A stretch of DNA of 64,000 bases from Quillaja saponaria (taxonomy: Eukaryota > Streptophyta > Magnoliopsida > Fabales > Quillajaceae), in the NCBI GenBank assembly GCA_029379385.1, contig CM055605.1, positions 10,823,001 to 10,887,000 on the forward strand, in the 5' to 3' direction. Below the pieces are notes generated by a model. The model did no database searches and had not been told where the DNA came from. It saw only the letters and a list, made by a program, of their open reading frames with translations. Positions 49,937-61,850 of this stretch are shown here, one piece after another (positions within the stretch are counted from its first letter, which is position 1; each line of letters begins with the position of its first letter). The position numbers and the translations under genes are program-made.

Positions 49937-50818
49937 ATGTACTGAGACTTTGATCTTTTTTTTTGAGACTTTCTTTTAATTTCAATTAGAGAGAAAGTCA
50001 ATGTAATGAAATGTGCTTTGTATAGTAACTTTTATGTAATGAATTTGCTTATTAGGCAAGTTTTTGATATGAATTGTGGATAACTTTATGTTATAAATTA
50101 TATATATATAATATAATTTAAAATTATTTAATTAAACGTATCCATAACGTATCGTATTCTTGTTTTTTAGAAATTAGTGAATTCCCAGTGTCGGATACGT
50201 ATCGTATTGGATATTCGTATCTGTATCGATGCTTCACAGGTTGCTACCCACCTACGACAGTAAGGAAAAAAAAATCAATTGGGACACAAAGAAAGAGTAG
50301 GAGGAAGGTTTTTTACCTTGACTTGGCCACCACCACACTTCAATTACCATCAAATACATAATTGGCGTCAAGAAAGGGAAAGGAAAAACAGAGGGAGACT
50401 AGGCCATAGCAGCTCAAAGCAGAGCAGCAACCTTGTAAGGTTCAAACCAAGCCAACTTATGTGCAAGAGAGCTCAAGTAACTTGCTGGAAATTGGAAACA
50501 CCACAACCCAGCAAGAAGAAAAGGAAGCTGGAAGAATCGAGAACAGGGGAGAGAAAGACTGAAATTCAGACTGAAATAGAAAGACAAGGAGACAATGGTG
50601 GTGGGGAAGGGAAAAAAAGAAGAAGAAGTGAAAATAGAAAAAAAAAATATATCTAAAGTGGTCAAAGTATAAGAAGTGTGTGGTACAAATTAAATCTTAA
50701 CATACATGTGTCACTTATTCAATAAATTAAATTTTGCTGGTCAAATATATATTATTTTTTTTGTACTATAAAATATTAAATTATACACACAATTTTAAAA
50801 AGTTATCGAATTATAACA

Positions 50819-51522
50819 AGTTCCCATATATTATTATTTAATTAATTTATTTACGTATTTATTATTTTATAACTAGACTTTACACCTTATATCTAATGCT
50901 TAATTTTTACAATATCGAGTTTTAAGGGTCATAACAACATATTAAAGAAGAGTCAACATATATGGTTGGCAAGATGTATGCATATTAATTTTGCAAAAGT
51001 GAAACTGTAACACTTGGATTTTTAGAGAACAAATTTTTTAAAATTTTACTCTAAAATCATTATTAATTAAGGTATAAATTTTTTAATTTTTTTTAATTTG
51101 TTTATTTGTTATGTGTAACATAATTTGGAGTAATATTTCAAACTTCTTAAATATTTTATATTTTTTTTGTAAATGGATTGATATATATTTTTAGTACCAA
51201 ATTATAAAATGTATGTGGGGACAAATCTTAGATGTAGATATACTTTGCGTTTATTTTCAATAAACTTTTGAAAATGCGGGGGTTTCTTTATAAGTTTTAA
51301 CTTGTACCTAGAAATATCTAATCTAATAATTTTAAATTTCTATAATTTAGCCACAGCACTTAAAAAGAATTTTATCCTTCGCATTTTCTTTTGGGTCCTC
51401 CTCCATACACGTTGGATTGGTGAAGAATTCGGAAAACCGATCCAATTGGAGCAATTTTGTTTCGTATTTTTAAAATAACTTTTAAAATTAAAATCCAAAA
51501 TAATGCAAATTTAGAATATTTT
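50819..51522. other. No gene seen
   Basis: AT-rich, with no frame of interest. Confidence 0.35.
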
Positions 51523-51590
51523 CATGTTCAACATGCAAACTCCAAGCTGAGTGGATTCCCAGCTTGATTGGAGTTCGCATGTTGAACATG
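51523..51590. repeat. Long near-perfect hairpin
   Basis: Left arm 51523-51548 (CATGTTCAACATGCAAACTC...) pairs with right arm 51561-51590 with one mismatch and a 4-base bulge, around a 12-base loop. The arm sequence recurs at 51580-51600 and, in altered form, at 52812-52890. Confidence 0.65.
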
Positions 51591-51821
51591 CAAACTCATG
51601 TAAAACAATTGGCGGAAGAAATCAAAGCTATCAGGCAGAAGAAATCAAAGCTAGCGTCTGAGGAAAGGTTATGCCTTTGGTCAAGTGTTGGAAGAATGGC
51701 CGATGGAAACGCATGCAGAACAATCAATTCAAGCTAGATGGATTGGTTTTGGAGATTAGGACGAAAAAGGATGGAACACAAGAGAAGGTACCCATTTTCT
51801 TTACCCAATTTCTAAATTACA

Positions 51822-51823
<2 letters not shown>

Positions 51824-51882
<59 letters not shown>
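51824..51882. repeat. (TA)n microsatellite
   Basis: About 59 bases of pure TA dinucleotide repeat just left of a hAT element. Confidence 0.9.
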
Positions 51883-51887
<5 letters not shown>

Positions 51888-51903
51888 TGAAATGGCGAAC
51901 TCT

Positions 51904-52795
51904 CAGTGGCAGAGCTAAACATTTATTCTTGGGGGCCGACTAAAATTTTATATAAACGTATACAATCACTGTAATTGAAAAAATATAAATTATAAAAAAC
52001 TTAATAATTTATAAGACATAATAAAAATTTATAAGCTACAAAAGTTAAAAGACAAAAATAAATATCCTTCAAATATATCTTGAGTTGATTAAATAAAATC
52101 TAAAATTGTGAATGACGCTCTTTCAAATTAACAAATTGATATTGATATTTTTTTTTTCCATAGTTATTTAGATTTAAACTAATCACAAAACCTAAATAAG
52201 TATAACATATTTAAAGATTAAAAGATAGAATACACTTACTTGTTACTGGTTCAATTCTCAAATTTTGATGATCAAGGAAAAGAAATAAATTTCTTTTATA
52301 TCACTATTGGGCACACTCAGTAATTATCTTCAAAGTAAATTTCGAAATAAAAAGAAATTCAAATTATTTAAAATAATTTTTACTTTGGGTTTAATAATAT
52401 AATCTATAAAATAAAGTTTTAACTATTTTTTTTTGGCAGAAATTTCTCCTTTCCTTTAAACCTGGACAATGGCCTCTCTCTAATATGGAAAGAACGTCAC
52501 TCAGAATTATTTTTGGTGGCTGGTGGCACAAATTACACGGTTGAGACAACATAAACCCTAACTTAATTTTTTTTTATAAGAATGCTATTGCTTATTGGAC
52601 TTTAAGTTTTAATCCATTAGTCTTGTAATATAAAAAGTGAAAATGTTATTTAGTTTTTATTTTTGGAGGGGCCGAGATATTAAATAAGAAAAAATAAAAA
52701 AGTAAAAAATAAATTTTAAATTATAATATAGGTATTGTTTTCTGAAAAATTTGGGGGCCATGGCCCCCATTGGTCCCTCAAAGGCTCATCTCTTG
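51904..52795. mobile_element. Non-autonomous hAT element
   Basis: 892 bp between exact 8-bp duplications CGAACTCT (51896-51903 and 52796-52803). The left end CAGTGGCAGAGCTAAA and right end complement CAAGAGATGAGCCTTT share CA....GAGC. Further in, GGGGGCC facing GGCCATGGCCCCC is typical of a common plant hAT family starting CAGTGGCGGAGC. No coding capacity. Confidence 0.75.
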
Positions 52796-52919
52796 CGAAC
52801 TCTACTTTGCAATTGAGTTCGCATGTTCGACTATGCAAACTACATGACATCAGTTTGACGTATCAACATAGAGTTTGCAAGTTGAACTTGTGAATTCCAA
52901 ATTTACATTGTTTGGGTAT

Positions 52920-55183
52920 TGTTAATACATGTTTTCACCTAACCAATTTTAATGCAACATATGGCACCATGACACATGTCACCACGTTATTGAACATGTA
53001 TCCTATATATATATAGAGGCTTAAGGCTCCAAGGGAAATTATCACTATTTCTTTCACCTTCTCTCTTAACTCTTTCTCTCTATACTTATATTTGCTTAGT
53101 TCTCTATTTAGCTCTCTATTGACTTTAGGCTTCGGAATGCCTCCAAAACCACCATGCAGGTCTATTGAAGACTAGCGAGGAGACCTCTTACTCAGCTCTC
53201 CAGCTCAAACAAAAACCAATTCCAAAATTAACTGCTGTCTGTGAAAAATTTATATAATTTGAATTTTTCGATTTCCACCTCTTCCTTCTGCCCTGTTTTC
53301 TGAGATTGAATAAATGTAAAAAGATAGGCTTCTAATTTTTCTCAATGGACCACTGTAGCCAAGACCACACAATTCTCCAGTTCGCCCACAGGTGCTTCAT
53401 GTTTCCGCTGAATCGTCTTCAATAGGGAGAACGACCAGGAGAATCATGCTACCTGGCTTTAATTTGCATTACCTAGGCCATTCCTTGGAGCAGCAGATTT
53501 TGTATATTAAAGCCCCTAGCCCGCCTAAGACTCAGTCCTAATAGTTGGACTAAGAGCCCAGTTTGGTTCACAGCCAAAGCTTGTCAACTCGGCCCATGAA
53601 GACATTGACACTTGCCAGATAGGAGCTTAGCAAGATAGCTCGGTCCACCAGATAGCCCAAAATGCTCAGCCCAAATGCAAGCTAGCTCGGGCTTGTGGAG
53701 CTCGACCCAACATCGAGTCCAACTCTTGTTAAGCAGCTTGGCTTGGCTCGGAGATATTACTCGGCTTGGATTGAGAAGCCCAGCTCGCCAAGTCAGCCCA
53801 AAACCAGATCCAGCCCAGGTTTATATATTTTCTACTTAGTCCCTTTATTTTATACATTTTATGATAATGGTCTAAATATTTTACATATTTACAGTAATGG
53901 TCCAAATGTTTCAAAATTTAAAATTTTGTGCCACAAATTTTATTTATTTTTCATATTCGACCCACATCTTTTTATGATTATATAATTTTCCCATAATTTA
54001 TTAATTTACAAAATTATCACAAAAACTTTATATTTTACAAATACACCCCTAATTTATAATAATTACCTACAACCCATTGTGTGTCAAAGGTCATGTATCA
54101 CTTAAGCTTAAATAGTTTTATAGATGACCGATCTCCCACATGGTGCTTAGGAAGCTGACCAGCGAGATCGCAAGCCATGTCCTGTGATCTAAGTCATACC
54201 GAGGTCGGTTTGGCAAGAAAAAGCGAGTACTAAGATGTATTCTCGCCTCCTAGGCCTTAAAGAAATGGCGAGACCCAAATGGGAGTGAACACCAGGACAA
54301 TTCAGATGACTTATAAAAGAGACATACTTCAGCTCGAGCCTAGAGCCTAACACACCTAGAAAGTCTTGTGATAGGTCCAAATATAAATCTAAGGTCCCGT
54401 CCTCACATCGCCTTAAATAAGGTATACAAATTATGAATTAATTGCTTATAAACTACATATAATTGTAGTTGCAAGTCATTTTTACTAACATGAGAAGCTA
54501 CAGAGCTCTACTTTAGGCAACCTGACCTCAAGCTAGGTCCCCCATTTTCACATCAATCTGGCACAATAAGTAAAAAGTTACAGGATCATTCATGAAACAT
54601 GACAAAGGGTGCTCCGAGCATATGACTCGCCCCTACACTATTATCATAAAATTTATCGTTGTCATACTATATGAGAAATCTAACATTTTAATAAGATGAG
54701 ACAAGTTGCAAGTATGGGCTACCGATCTTAGTTACAAAAATGAGCAACCTTCAAAGGTATAAGCCTGAGCTTTCAGTTCGACCTTATTAATCAACCACCA
54801 TGGTCTCAAAATCCTGACTTATAACCATCTAGATCTTAATCCTCACAATTTCGATTTTGATAGCTCGATTTTGCCTCTTATCAACTTCAAGTCTAATTTA
54901 CTTCGCTTATCGCACTTGTTATTAAGGGACTAATGTTAATACATGTTTTCACCTTAACCAATTATAACGCAACACGAGTCATCACATATATAGGGGCCTA
55001 AGGCTCTAATGGAAAGGGTCGGTCTCTCCTTCACATTCTCTCTATACTTATATTTGCTTAGCTCTCTACTGACTTAGGCTTTAGAGTATGAAAAGGTCTC
55101 AAAGACCACCATGTAGGTCTATCGAAGACCAACGAAGAGACCTTGTACTCAACTCTCCAGCCCTGAAAAAAAATCCAATTTCA
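52920..55183 (+). mobile_element. Non-autonomous LTR element (LARD-like)
   Basis: Direct repeats 52920-53224 and 54934-55183 both begin TGTTAATACATGTTTTCACC and end AATTCCA/AATTTCA. They share a TATA box region (TATATATATAGAGGC at 53006), CTTCACATTCTCTC-like and TATACTTATATTTGCTTAG blocks. The 1.7 kb interior shows no gag or pol and no clear primer-binding site. A purine-containing TTAAGGGACTAA precedes the right LTR. Flanks GGTAT/AGTAT could be a decayed duplication if the LTR ends four bases further out. Confidence 0.6.
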
Positions 55184-56039
55184 AAAAGTATTTTGTTTTC
55201 AAAATGTATTATTTTTAGAATATAAAATTTTTTTTTTTCTCTAACTGGTCATTTTCCATAGACTTTGGTCATCTTGGATTTGGGGTAGAAAGAAAGTACG
55301 TAGAATTCATAGTCAGATGGAGGGAATTTTTTTTCCTTTTTCAAGCTAATGTGGTTTCTTCAAGCTCTGCTCTAGTAAGTTACTATGGCATACTTTGGAT
55401 TTTCTAACTAGGTGTTTAGTTTGTTATTTAGGGTAACGTGGGTTTAGAGGGTATATGCACTGCAAGAAATTATCATACATGCATCTGCCTTTTAGCATAC
55501 ACTGATAACCATTATATGTGTCTGCATTTTATCTATTTGCATATGCTATTTTGCAGACACATAATTTCCTAAAAAAGGTGAACGCAAACACAAATACTAT
55601 TTTGCAAATGCATATACTGATTTAATTTTGACACTATTTTTGCTGGTTATATGGGTCTGTTGTTATTTATAGATACTATTTTGTAAATGCATATATAAAA
55701 TTGTATGAATTTGCACTGCCACTTAATGTATCTGTGTTTGGCGTGCAAGACTTAGATACTTCTAAATTATGTCAATAGTGGGCACGATTTTCTTCTTACT
55801 TGTGCCTCTTTATCTATTCTCCTTTCTCCTTCTTCTGGTCTAGGTCTGCTACTGTTTCCGCCACAACTAACTCCGACAGAGAAATACTCTGTCGGTTCAA
55901 GCCATTGCCATTCCATCAAGCCCGTGCTTCTCAGTCAGAACTAGCGATGCGATTTTCCTCTTTTCTTTTTGGTTTTCTTCCCTCATTGTAATTTTTTTGT
56001 GTTTATTTTGAGTACAATTTTTGATTGTTTATGTATTAA

Positions 56040-56680
56040 TTTGTGTTTTAGGATTTTTATTAGTCATTTTACATATATTTTTGGATTTGTGGATTTGTGG
56101 GGTTACATAATTTGAAATTTGTTGGGTTAAGGGATTTGAGAATTTATAGGGTTAAGAATTTTGGAATTTGAGGGTTATTAATTTGGTAATTTATAGGGTT
56201 AATTAGGGGTTTTGAAAGTTGTGGGGTTATGGAATTGTAAATTTGTTAGGTTAGGGATTTGAGACTTTGTGGTGTTAGAGATTTTGGATATTTGAGAATT
56301 TGTAGGGTTAGAGATTTTGGAATTTGTGTGGTTAGGGATTTGAGAATTTGTTTTAGGTTGATTATTGGTTTAGATGATATGACTATTTTTTAGGAAATTG
56401 GTTGAAATGAGTTTATATGTGAAAGTTATAATTGTCTTGTGACTTTTGAATTGAAATGACTTTTGACTTGTTTTGTTCGATTATTATATTGTCATTTAAA
56501 TATGTGGTGTTAGGGATTTGATAATTTGTGGGGTTAGGGAATTGTAAATTTGTCGGGTTAGGGATTTGAGAATTTGTGGGTAAGGAATTTTGGAGTTTGT
56601 GGGTTAGGAATTTTAGAATTTGTAAGGTTAGGGATTTTAGAATTTGTGGGGTTAGAATTTTATAATTTGTGATGATTTCA
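56040..56680 (+). repeat. Short-unit minisatellite (TTAGGGATTTGAGAATTTG)
   Basis: Irregular tandem copies of a unit of about 25-30 bases based on GGGTTAGGGATTTGAGAATTTGTGG, lying in the noncoding part of the CACTA-like element. Confidence 0.75.
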
Positions 56681-59128
56681 TTGATGACGATGATATCACT
56701 TCAATTCAATAAGAAGATAACGAGGAAGAGGATAAGTTTATTGATGATAATCATAAGAATGAGTAGTTCTTACCTTATACAGTAAATATACAAGTATGTT
56801 AATATATAATTCAAATATTAGGGCAATGTTTATTATGCATATTATAAATAAATAACAGATTCATCTAAGTTGTTATGCATGAGTTTGTTAGGGGTGAGTA
56901 TGAGAGAGTTGGGGTATAATTATTGCCTTCGACACCACCACCTCAACCATTTGAGGTACGGTTTTTGTTTGAATTTTCATTAATTTTAATTTATACTTAT
57001 TTGTGAAAGCTCAGCAAAATGGGCTTTGGAGGGCAAAACGGTCAAGTACAAGTCATTTCAAAAATCTAGGAGTATCAGCATGACCATAGGAATGAATAAA
57101 ACACGTAGAAAGAAACATAACTGAATTTGGATTAATGGTTAAGTTACGAAGCACAAGTTTCAATTCCAAATCAAAACCTTTGAAAATTGGAATTCGAGGG
57201 GATGAAATTATTTACACATATTTAGGATGAGGCGACCGTACTGTAGCATCCATAGTGTCAAATAAGACTTATAGGAAGAAACATAATGCTATTCGTATGG
57301 CCAATTATGATTTTATAGGACAAGTTCGAGCTTCAAAGCAAAATACTTACATAATGGAGTTCGGGAGCCAAAATGGTCAAGTACAAGTCCTTTCGGGAAT
57401 TTGAGAGTATAGCCATGATTTTTGGGATGAATAAGACATTTACGAAGAAACGGAATGTCATTTGGATCAATGGTTAGGATTTTATGCCTAAATTAGAGTT
57501 TTATGGAAAAAAAAATTATAAAATGGAGTTTCAAGGGGCGAAACAATCAAGTACAAGTGCTTTCGTGATCCTAAGAGTACCAGCACAATCATAGGGATGA
57601 ATAAGAACTTTAAGAAGAAACAGAATGTTATTTGGATCAACAATGAGGATTTTATACACAAATTAGAGTTTTAAAGCAAAAGCTTTGCAAAATGCAATTT
57701 GGCGCTAACAACTGTCAAGTACAAGTTCTTTCTAGATTATGGGAATACCAGCACAATCGTGAAGACAAATAAGATCTGTAGGATGAAACAGAATACCATT
57801 TGGATCAACGGTTAGGATTTTATGCCAAAATTAGAGTTTCAAGGCAAAAATATTGCAAAATAGGATTCAGGGGCAAAACGGTCAAGTTCTAGCACTGATC
57901 GTGGAGATGAATAAGACCTGTAGGAAGAAGTAAAATTTGGATCAACTGATTATGTTTTTAAGAACAAGTTTCACTTTCAAAGAAAAACTTTTAAAAAATC
58001 GAAGTTTTGGGGGTAAAACAATCATTTACACATTGCCATTTAGATCAACTATTAGAATTTTATGCCAAGTTAGAGTTTCAAAGTAAATGCTTTTCAAAAT
58101 TGGGTTCGTGTGACAAACAGTCAAGTACAAGTTCTTTCTAGATTCCGGGAGTACCAGCACGAGCGTGAGGACGAATAAAACTTGTAAAAAGAAACATAAT
58201 GCTATTTTGATCAACTGATTAGGATTTTATACACAAATTAGAGTTTTAAGGCAAAAGTTTTGCAAAATGTTGAGTAACTGTCAAGTACAAGTCCTTTCGC
58301 GATTCTGGGAATACTAGCATGACGGTGAAAACAAATAAGATCTATAGGATGAAACGGAATACCATTTAGGATCAACAGTTAGGATTTTATATCCAAATTA
58401 GAGTTTCAAGGCAAAAGCTTTGCAAAATAGGGTTTGAAGGGCAAAACAGTCAAGTACAAGTCTTTTTGGAAGTTTAGGAGTACAGAAATAACCGTGGGAA
58501 CGAATAAGACTTATAGGAAGGAACGAAATTCTATTTGAATCAATGGTTAGGATTTTATAACCAATTTAGAATTTCAAGGAAAAAGCTTTGTAAAATGGGG
58601 TTCAAAGGAAAAAATGGTGAAATATAAGTCTTTTGGGATTCCACAAGTACTAACATGACCGTGGAGAGGAATAAGACTTGTAGGAAGAACCGAAATGTCA
58701 TTTGGATCAACGTTTAAGATTTTATGCCCAAGTTAGAGTTTCAAGGAAAAACTTTGCAAAATGAGGTTTGGGGGAGGGGGGCAATACGATCAAGTACAAA
58801 TCCTTTCTAGATTCTGAGAGTACCGGAAAAATCGTGGGGACGACTAAGACCTATAGAAAGACATAAAATGTCATTTGAATCAAGTGCTAAGATTTTATGC
58901 CCAATTTATAATTTCAAGGCAAAAGCTTCGCAGAAGCAAAACTATCAAGTTAATTAAAGTTCTCTTAATTTTTAACTTATATGTATATCAAGTTAAGTAT
59001 AACTTATAACATATTTATTTTAATTATTTCAGGTTTCACCTCCTACATCTGGCCCTTCACACCTTAATCAACAAGATGACGAGCAAGGTCGAGATGATGA
59101 AGATTTAGGGTTAGGAGATGATTTTTAA
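56665..59128 (+). pseudogene. C-terminal exons of a CACTA-encoded protein
   Basis: Acidic coding remnants (about 56670-56770: DDDDITSIQ, stop, EDNEEEDKF) and an exon ending PSTPPPQPFE at 56957 precede a donor GTACGG. The acceptor TTATTTCAG at 59022-59030 joins in frame to VSPPTSGPSHLNQQDDEQG then RDDEDLGLGDDF and TAA at 59126-59128. An in-frame TAA at about 56920 (probably CAA to TAA) breaks it. The intron of about 2.07 kb holds the 168-bp array. Confidence 0.5.
57004..58960 (+). repeat. 168-bp tandem repeat array, about 12 units
   Basis: The landmark GTCAAGTACAAGT or a variant occurs at 57041, about 57209, 57377, 57546, 57714, 57881, 58021, 58120, 58280, 58449, 58617, 58789 and 58944. Most steps are 167-169 bases, with a deletion around 58021-58120. 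Other conserved blocks per unit are AATAAGACCTGTAGGAAGAA, TTTGGATCAACGGTTAGGAT, TTTATGCCCAAATTAGAGTT and GCAAAAGCTTTGCAAAATGG. The array lies wholly within the CACTA intron. Confidence 0.85.
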
Positions 59129-60244
59129 ACCGATGTAGTATATATTTGATATAGTAAATATTGTTAGGATGATATTCTGTACAATAATATTTTATTTATA
59201 TAAAAGTTGATTTGAAATATAAAATATGTTTTGATAAGTATTTACAAGTATAAATGAACAAATTAAATAAATATGAAAATATTTGAACAATAACTATTTT
59301 TCCAACTTCGTCTACCTTTTAAGTATCTGAGCGTGCACTTCGCATGTGCAAATAACAATTAAAAGGTAAAGTATATATAAAAATTGCCAATTATGCATCC
59401 GCGTTTTACAAACGCAGATAACCATCAAATTTTGGCGTCTGTATTTTCTACGTTTACTGCAGACGAATGTGTCTACTCATCGGGATCTACACTTCAGACG
59501 CCTATATTTTGTTAACAGATATTGACGTTTAGAATTAGCGTCTAGCTGCCAGATGTAGAAAGATAGACGCATATAATACTATTTGCGTTTAAGATAGTTG
59601 CGTCTGGTTATCAGTATCTGGAGAGAGATGCAGATGACTTTATGCGTCTACATTTGACAGATACTGTAATTTCTCATTGTAATATGGTGACTCTGGGCTA
59701 TGGGTTGACAAAGTATGTTTGGGGTTTTTTTTGTTTGGGAATTTATAATTTTATTTAGAAACTGGACAAAAATGGTCTGATAAGCTTTAAGCCACTTAAT
59801 TTTTTCCTAAGGTGTTTCTTTGTAGTGGCCGTGGGCTTTGGGTTAGGTTTTGATAATCAATTTATATTCTTGAGTTTGATTTGAAATGCATAAATTGAGA
59901 TAAGGGAGGTTTGATTATTTAACTTACTTAAAATAAGACACTTTATATATGAACATCTTGAATTGGTTATTAAGATGCATTAGTGAAATTCATCATAGAC
60001 AAAATAACATTGAAAATATACTAAGTTAGAGGTCCTTACATGTTCAATTTATTTAGTAATTGCCTAACTTACATTCTGTTTGTGTTTGAATGTTGTTAAT
60101 TATAGTTTGTTTATGTGAAATAATACTTGTATACTAAAAAAAAAATTGAAAAGAAAAAGAAGATAATTCTTGTATATATATTGTGATTCCATTCATGTTG
60201 AATAAATTTTTTATTATAAATAAAATATATATTTTTAATGTTAC

Positions 60245-60392
60245 TTTAAATATATATATAATAAATTTAAAATTATTTAATTCAATATATCTTGAGCATA
60301 TCGTATTCTAATTATTATTTTTTTTAATTTGACAGTATTACCGTATCAGATACATGACATATCCGATACTCTTTCATATCCATGATTCATAG
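60245..60392 (+). mobile_element. 3' terminus of a related hAT element
   Basis: TTTAAAATTATTTAATT, GCATATCGTATTCT, GTATCAGATAC.TGACATATCCGAT and CATGATTCATAG align in order with the last 150 bases of the 46425-50239 transposon (ending ATGCTTCACAG). The remainder and the left end are not found. Confidence 0.5.
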
Positions 60393-61435
60393 GCTACAAC
60401 TTTTCAATTGTGTGTATGGTTAATTAGTTGTGGCTTATAAATATTTTAATTGTGTGTATAGTTAGTTAGTGTATTAATATATATATATTTTTTAAATGTA
60501 TGGTTACTTTATATTCTTCTTCTTGGATATTTTAATAAATAGACGTAGAAGTTTTACTGTTTTGTTGAAGTTTAGTATCCTTCGACATTTTTTTTTTCTT
60601 TTATTTTAATAATGGATCGAGCATCACATGGTCTTTAGAATTAATTAAAATGTCTTACCTTCTTTATGTGAGTTTCTAGGGAATGTTGTGAAGGCAAAGA
60701 CGTGTGTTTCATTAGTTTTGGTTGGTATTTGTTGATTTGGTTCATTATTTTTTTTTCCAGTATTAGTTCAGTGGAAGCTTTACTTTCATGATGGTACAGC
60801 TATTGGGATGAACAAATTAATCCAGTTGAAATTTGGATTCTTGTTTATGAGTAAATAATATGGATTATAACACGTTTCTTTTCTTAACTCATCCTCTTTC
60901 AATAAATGTATTCAGATTCATAAAAGTTCTCTATGAAACACATGACACTCTTAATCCTGTGATAAACCAATATGAAAAATTTGAATACCTTGAGCTATGC
61001 TAAGATGGGAAAAACGAATATTCTGAGGTAAACTAAGATAAAAAAAAAAAAAAAAAATAGTGAATAGCCCGAGATATGTTAAGATAGGAAAAACAAATAT
61101 CGTGAGGCATGTCAAGAGAGGAGATAGATTTAATTGGATTTTATTAGGCTTGGAAACCTAGAAGGTCATAATTGTGTTTGTTCTACCTATGTTAATGAAG
61201 AATGAAATTCTCATATAACTTTGTTTTATAAAACGGAAACACTTGCATTATCCTTTTCAAACCGCTCTATGGCACATTATGAGATTTTTTTTTTGTTTCT
61301 AATTGTATGAATTTGTCTCTATATACCTATATATGCAGAGTTTGTAAAAGTGTTTTGTTTAGTTGTGTCAAGAGTTTTATATTGAATAAAAGGTTAAACT
61401 ATACTTTGTTTCAAATTTAGATTTTTCTGTGTTGT
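60393..61435. other. No gene seen
   Basis: AT-rich. Small duplicated phrases (GTATGGTTA.TTAG, GAGATATG.TAAGATAGGA) only. Confidence 0.35.
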
Positions 61436-61439
61436 ACTC

Positions 61440-61850
61440 GCATAAGATGAGGGCAGTCGAAATGCGAATGTTGAAATGGATGACTAGATATGTAAGAAAT
61501 AATAGAATATGAAATGAGAAGATCAGTAGAAAGGTGAAGGTAGCACCTATTGAAGAGAAAATGAGGGAGAATCGTTTACATTGGTTTGGACATATCCAAT
61601 GTCTGCCAGTGGACGTCGTAGTTATGAAATGTAACTTGGTGCAAGTGGAAAGTGTTAGACGTGGTAGAGAGAGACCTAAACTTATGAGGGGGACAGTCAT
61701 TGAGAAGGATATGACTGCTCTAGACATTACCAAAAATGATGTATTAGATTGAGGCGAATGTAGGAAAATAATTCATATAGCTGACCTTAACTAGTTGGAG
61801 ATTTAAGGCTTAAGTTGAATTGAGAAACATAGTGAGTTTTGGTTTTGTGA
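61440..61850 (+). pseudogene. C-terminal end of a LINE reverse transcriptase
   Basis: Reads MRAVEMRMLKWMTRYVRNN, then KVKVAPIEEKMRENRLHWFG then HIQ, and RRGRERPKLMRGTVIEKDM, the conserved tail of a widespread plant LINE family (usually MRMLRWM...IEDKMRE.RLRWFGHV...RGRGRPK). An internal stop at about 61510 and a changed end show it is dead. The rest of the LINE is absent, with only its 3' part present. Confidence 0.75.

Larger units (their letters stand above)
46425..50239 (+). mobile_element. Full-length hAT transposon with perfect 8-bp target duplication
   Basis: 3815 bp. The ends CTATGAAGCACCGATAC and, complementing the right, CTGTGAAGCATCGATAC match at 15 of 17 bases. GTTGCTAC is duplicated exactly at 46417-46424 and 50240-50247. 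Subterminal regions are rich in GGATACGTATCG-like motifs. It carries a single transposase gene with a 5' UTR intron (donor 46958, acceptor 47666). The transposase is broken, so the element could move only with help. Confidence 0.9.
43415..50818 (-). mobile_element. Solo LTR of the same gypsy family (copy 2), interrupted by a hAT transposon
   Basis: Starts TGTCGTACCCCTCAC and ends TTATAACA, matching 5628-8914 block by block (for example GTAACCCTGACTTCAAA, ACTTTCATCCTTGACT, TATCACCCCCT...GGGCATTTACG, GGGGCTGAG). Without the 3815-bp hAT element and its 8-bp duplication it would be about 3.58 kb. No clear flanking duplication, so one edge may be lost or rearranged. Confidence 0.65.
55458..59681 (+). 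mobile_element. CACTA-like (En/Spm) element with degraded exons
   Basis: The left end is CACTGCAAGAAATTATC. The right end GTAATTTCTCATTGTA is a poor but recognisable inverted copy. Both subterminal regions (55470-55760 and 59330-59670) are full of GCGTCTG/CAGACGC/TGCATCTG motifs in both orientations, as in CACTA elements. A 5' exon-like stretch (55770-55990) and C-terminal exons (56670-56957, 59031-59128) remain. The transposase itself is missing. Confidence 0.6.

Noticed and set aside
5628..50818. The two 3.3-3.6 kb gypsy LTR copies as the two ends of one very large element
   Set aside because: They have the same orientation, but host genes and many unrelated elements lie between them, there is no pol of that family inside, and copy 1 has its own short flanking near-duplication.
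56040..56680. Interstitial telomere-like repeats (TTAGGG phrases)
   Set aside because: The plant telomere unit is TTTAGGG in strict tandem. Here TTAGGG is part of a longer, irregular 25-30 base unit.
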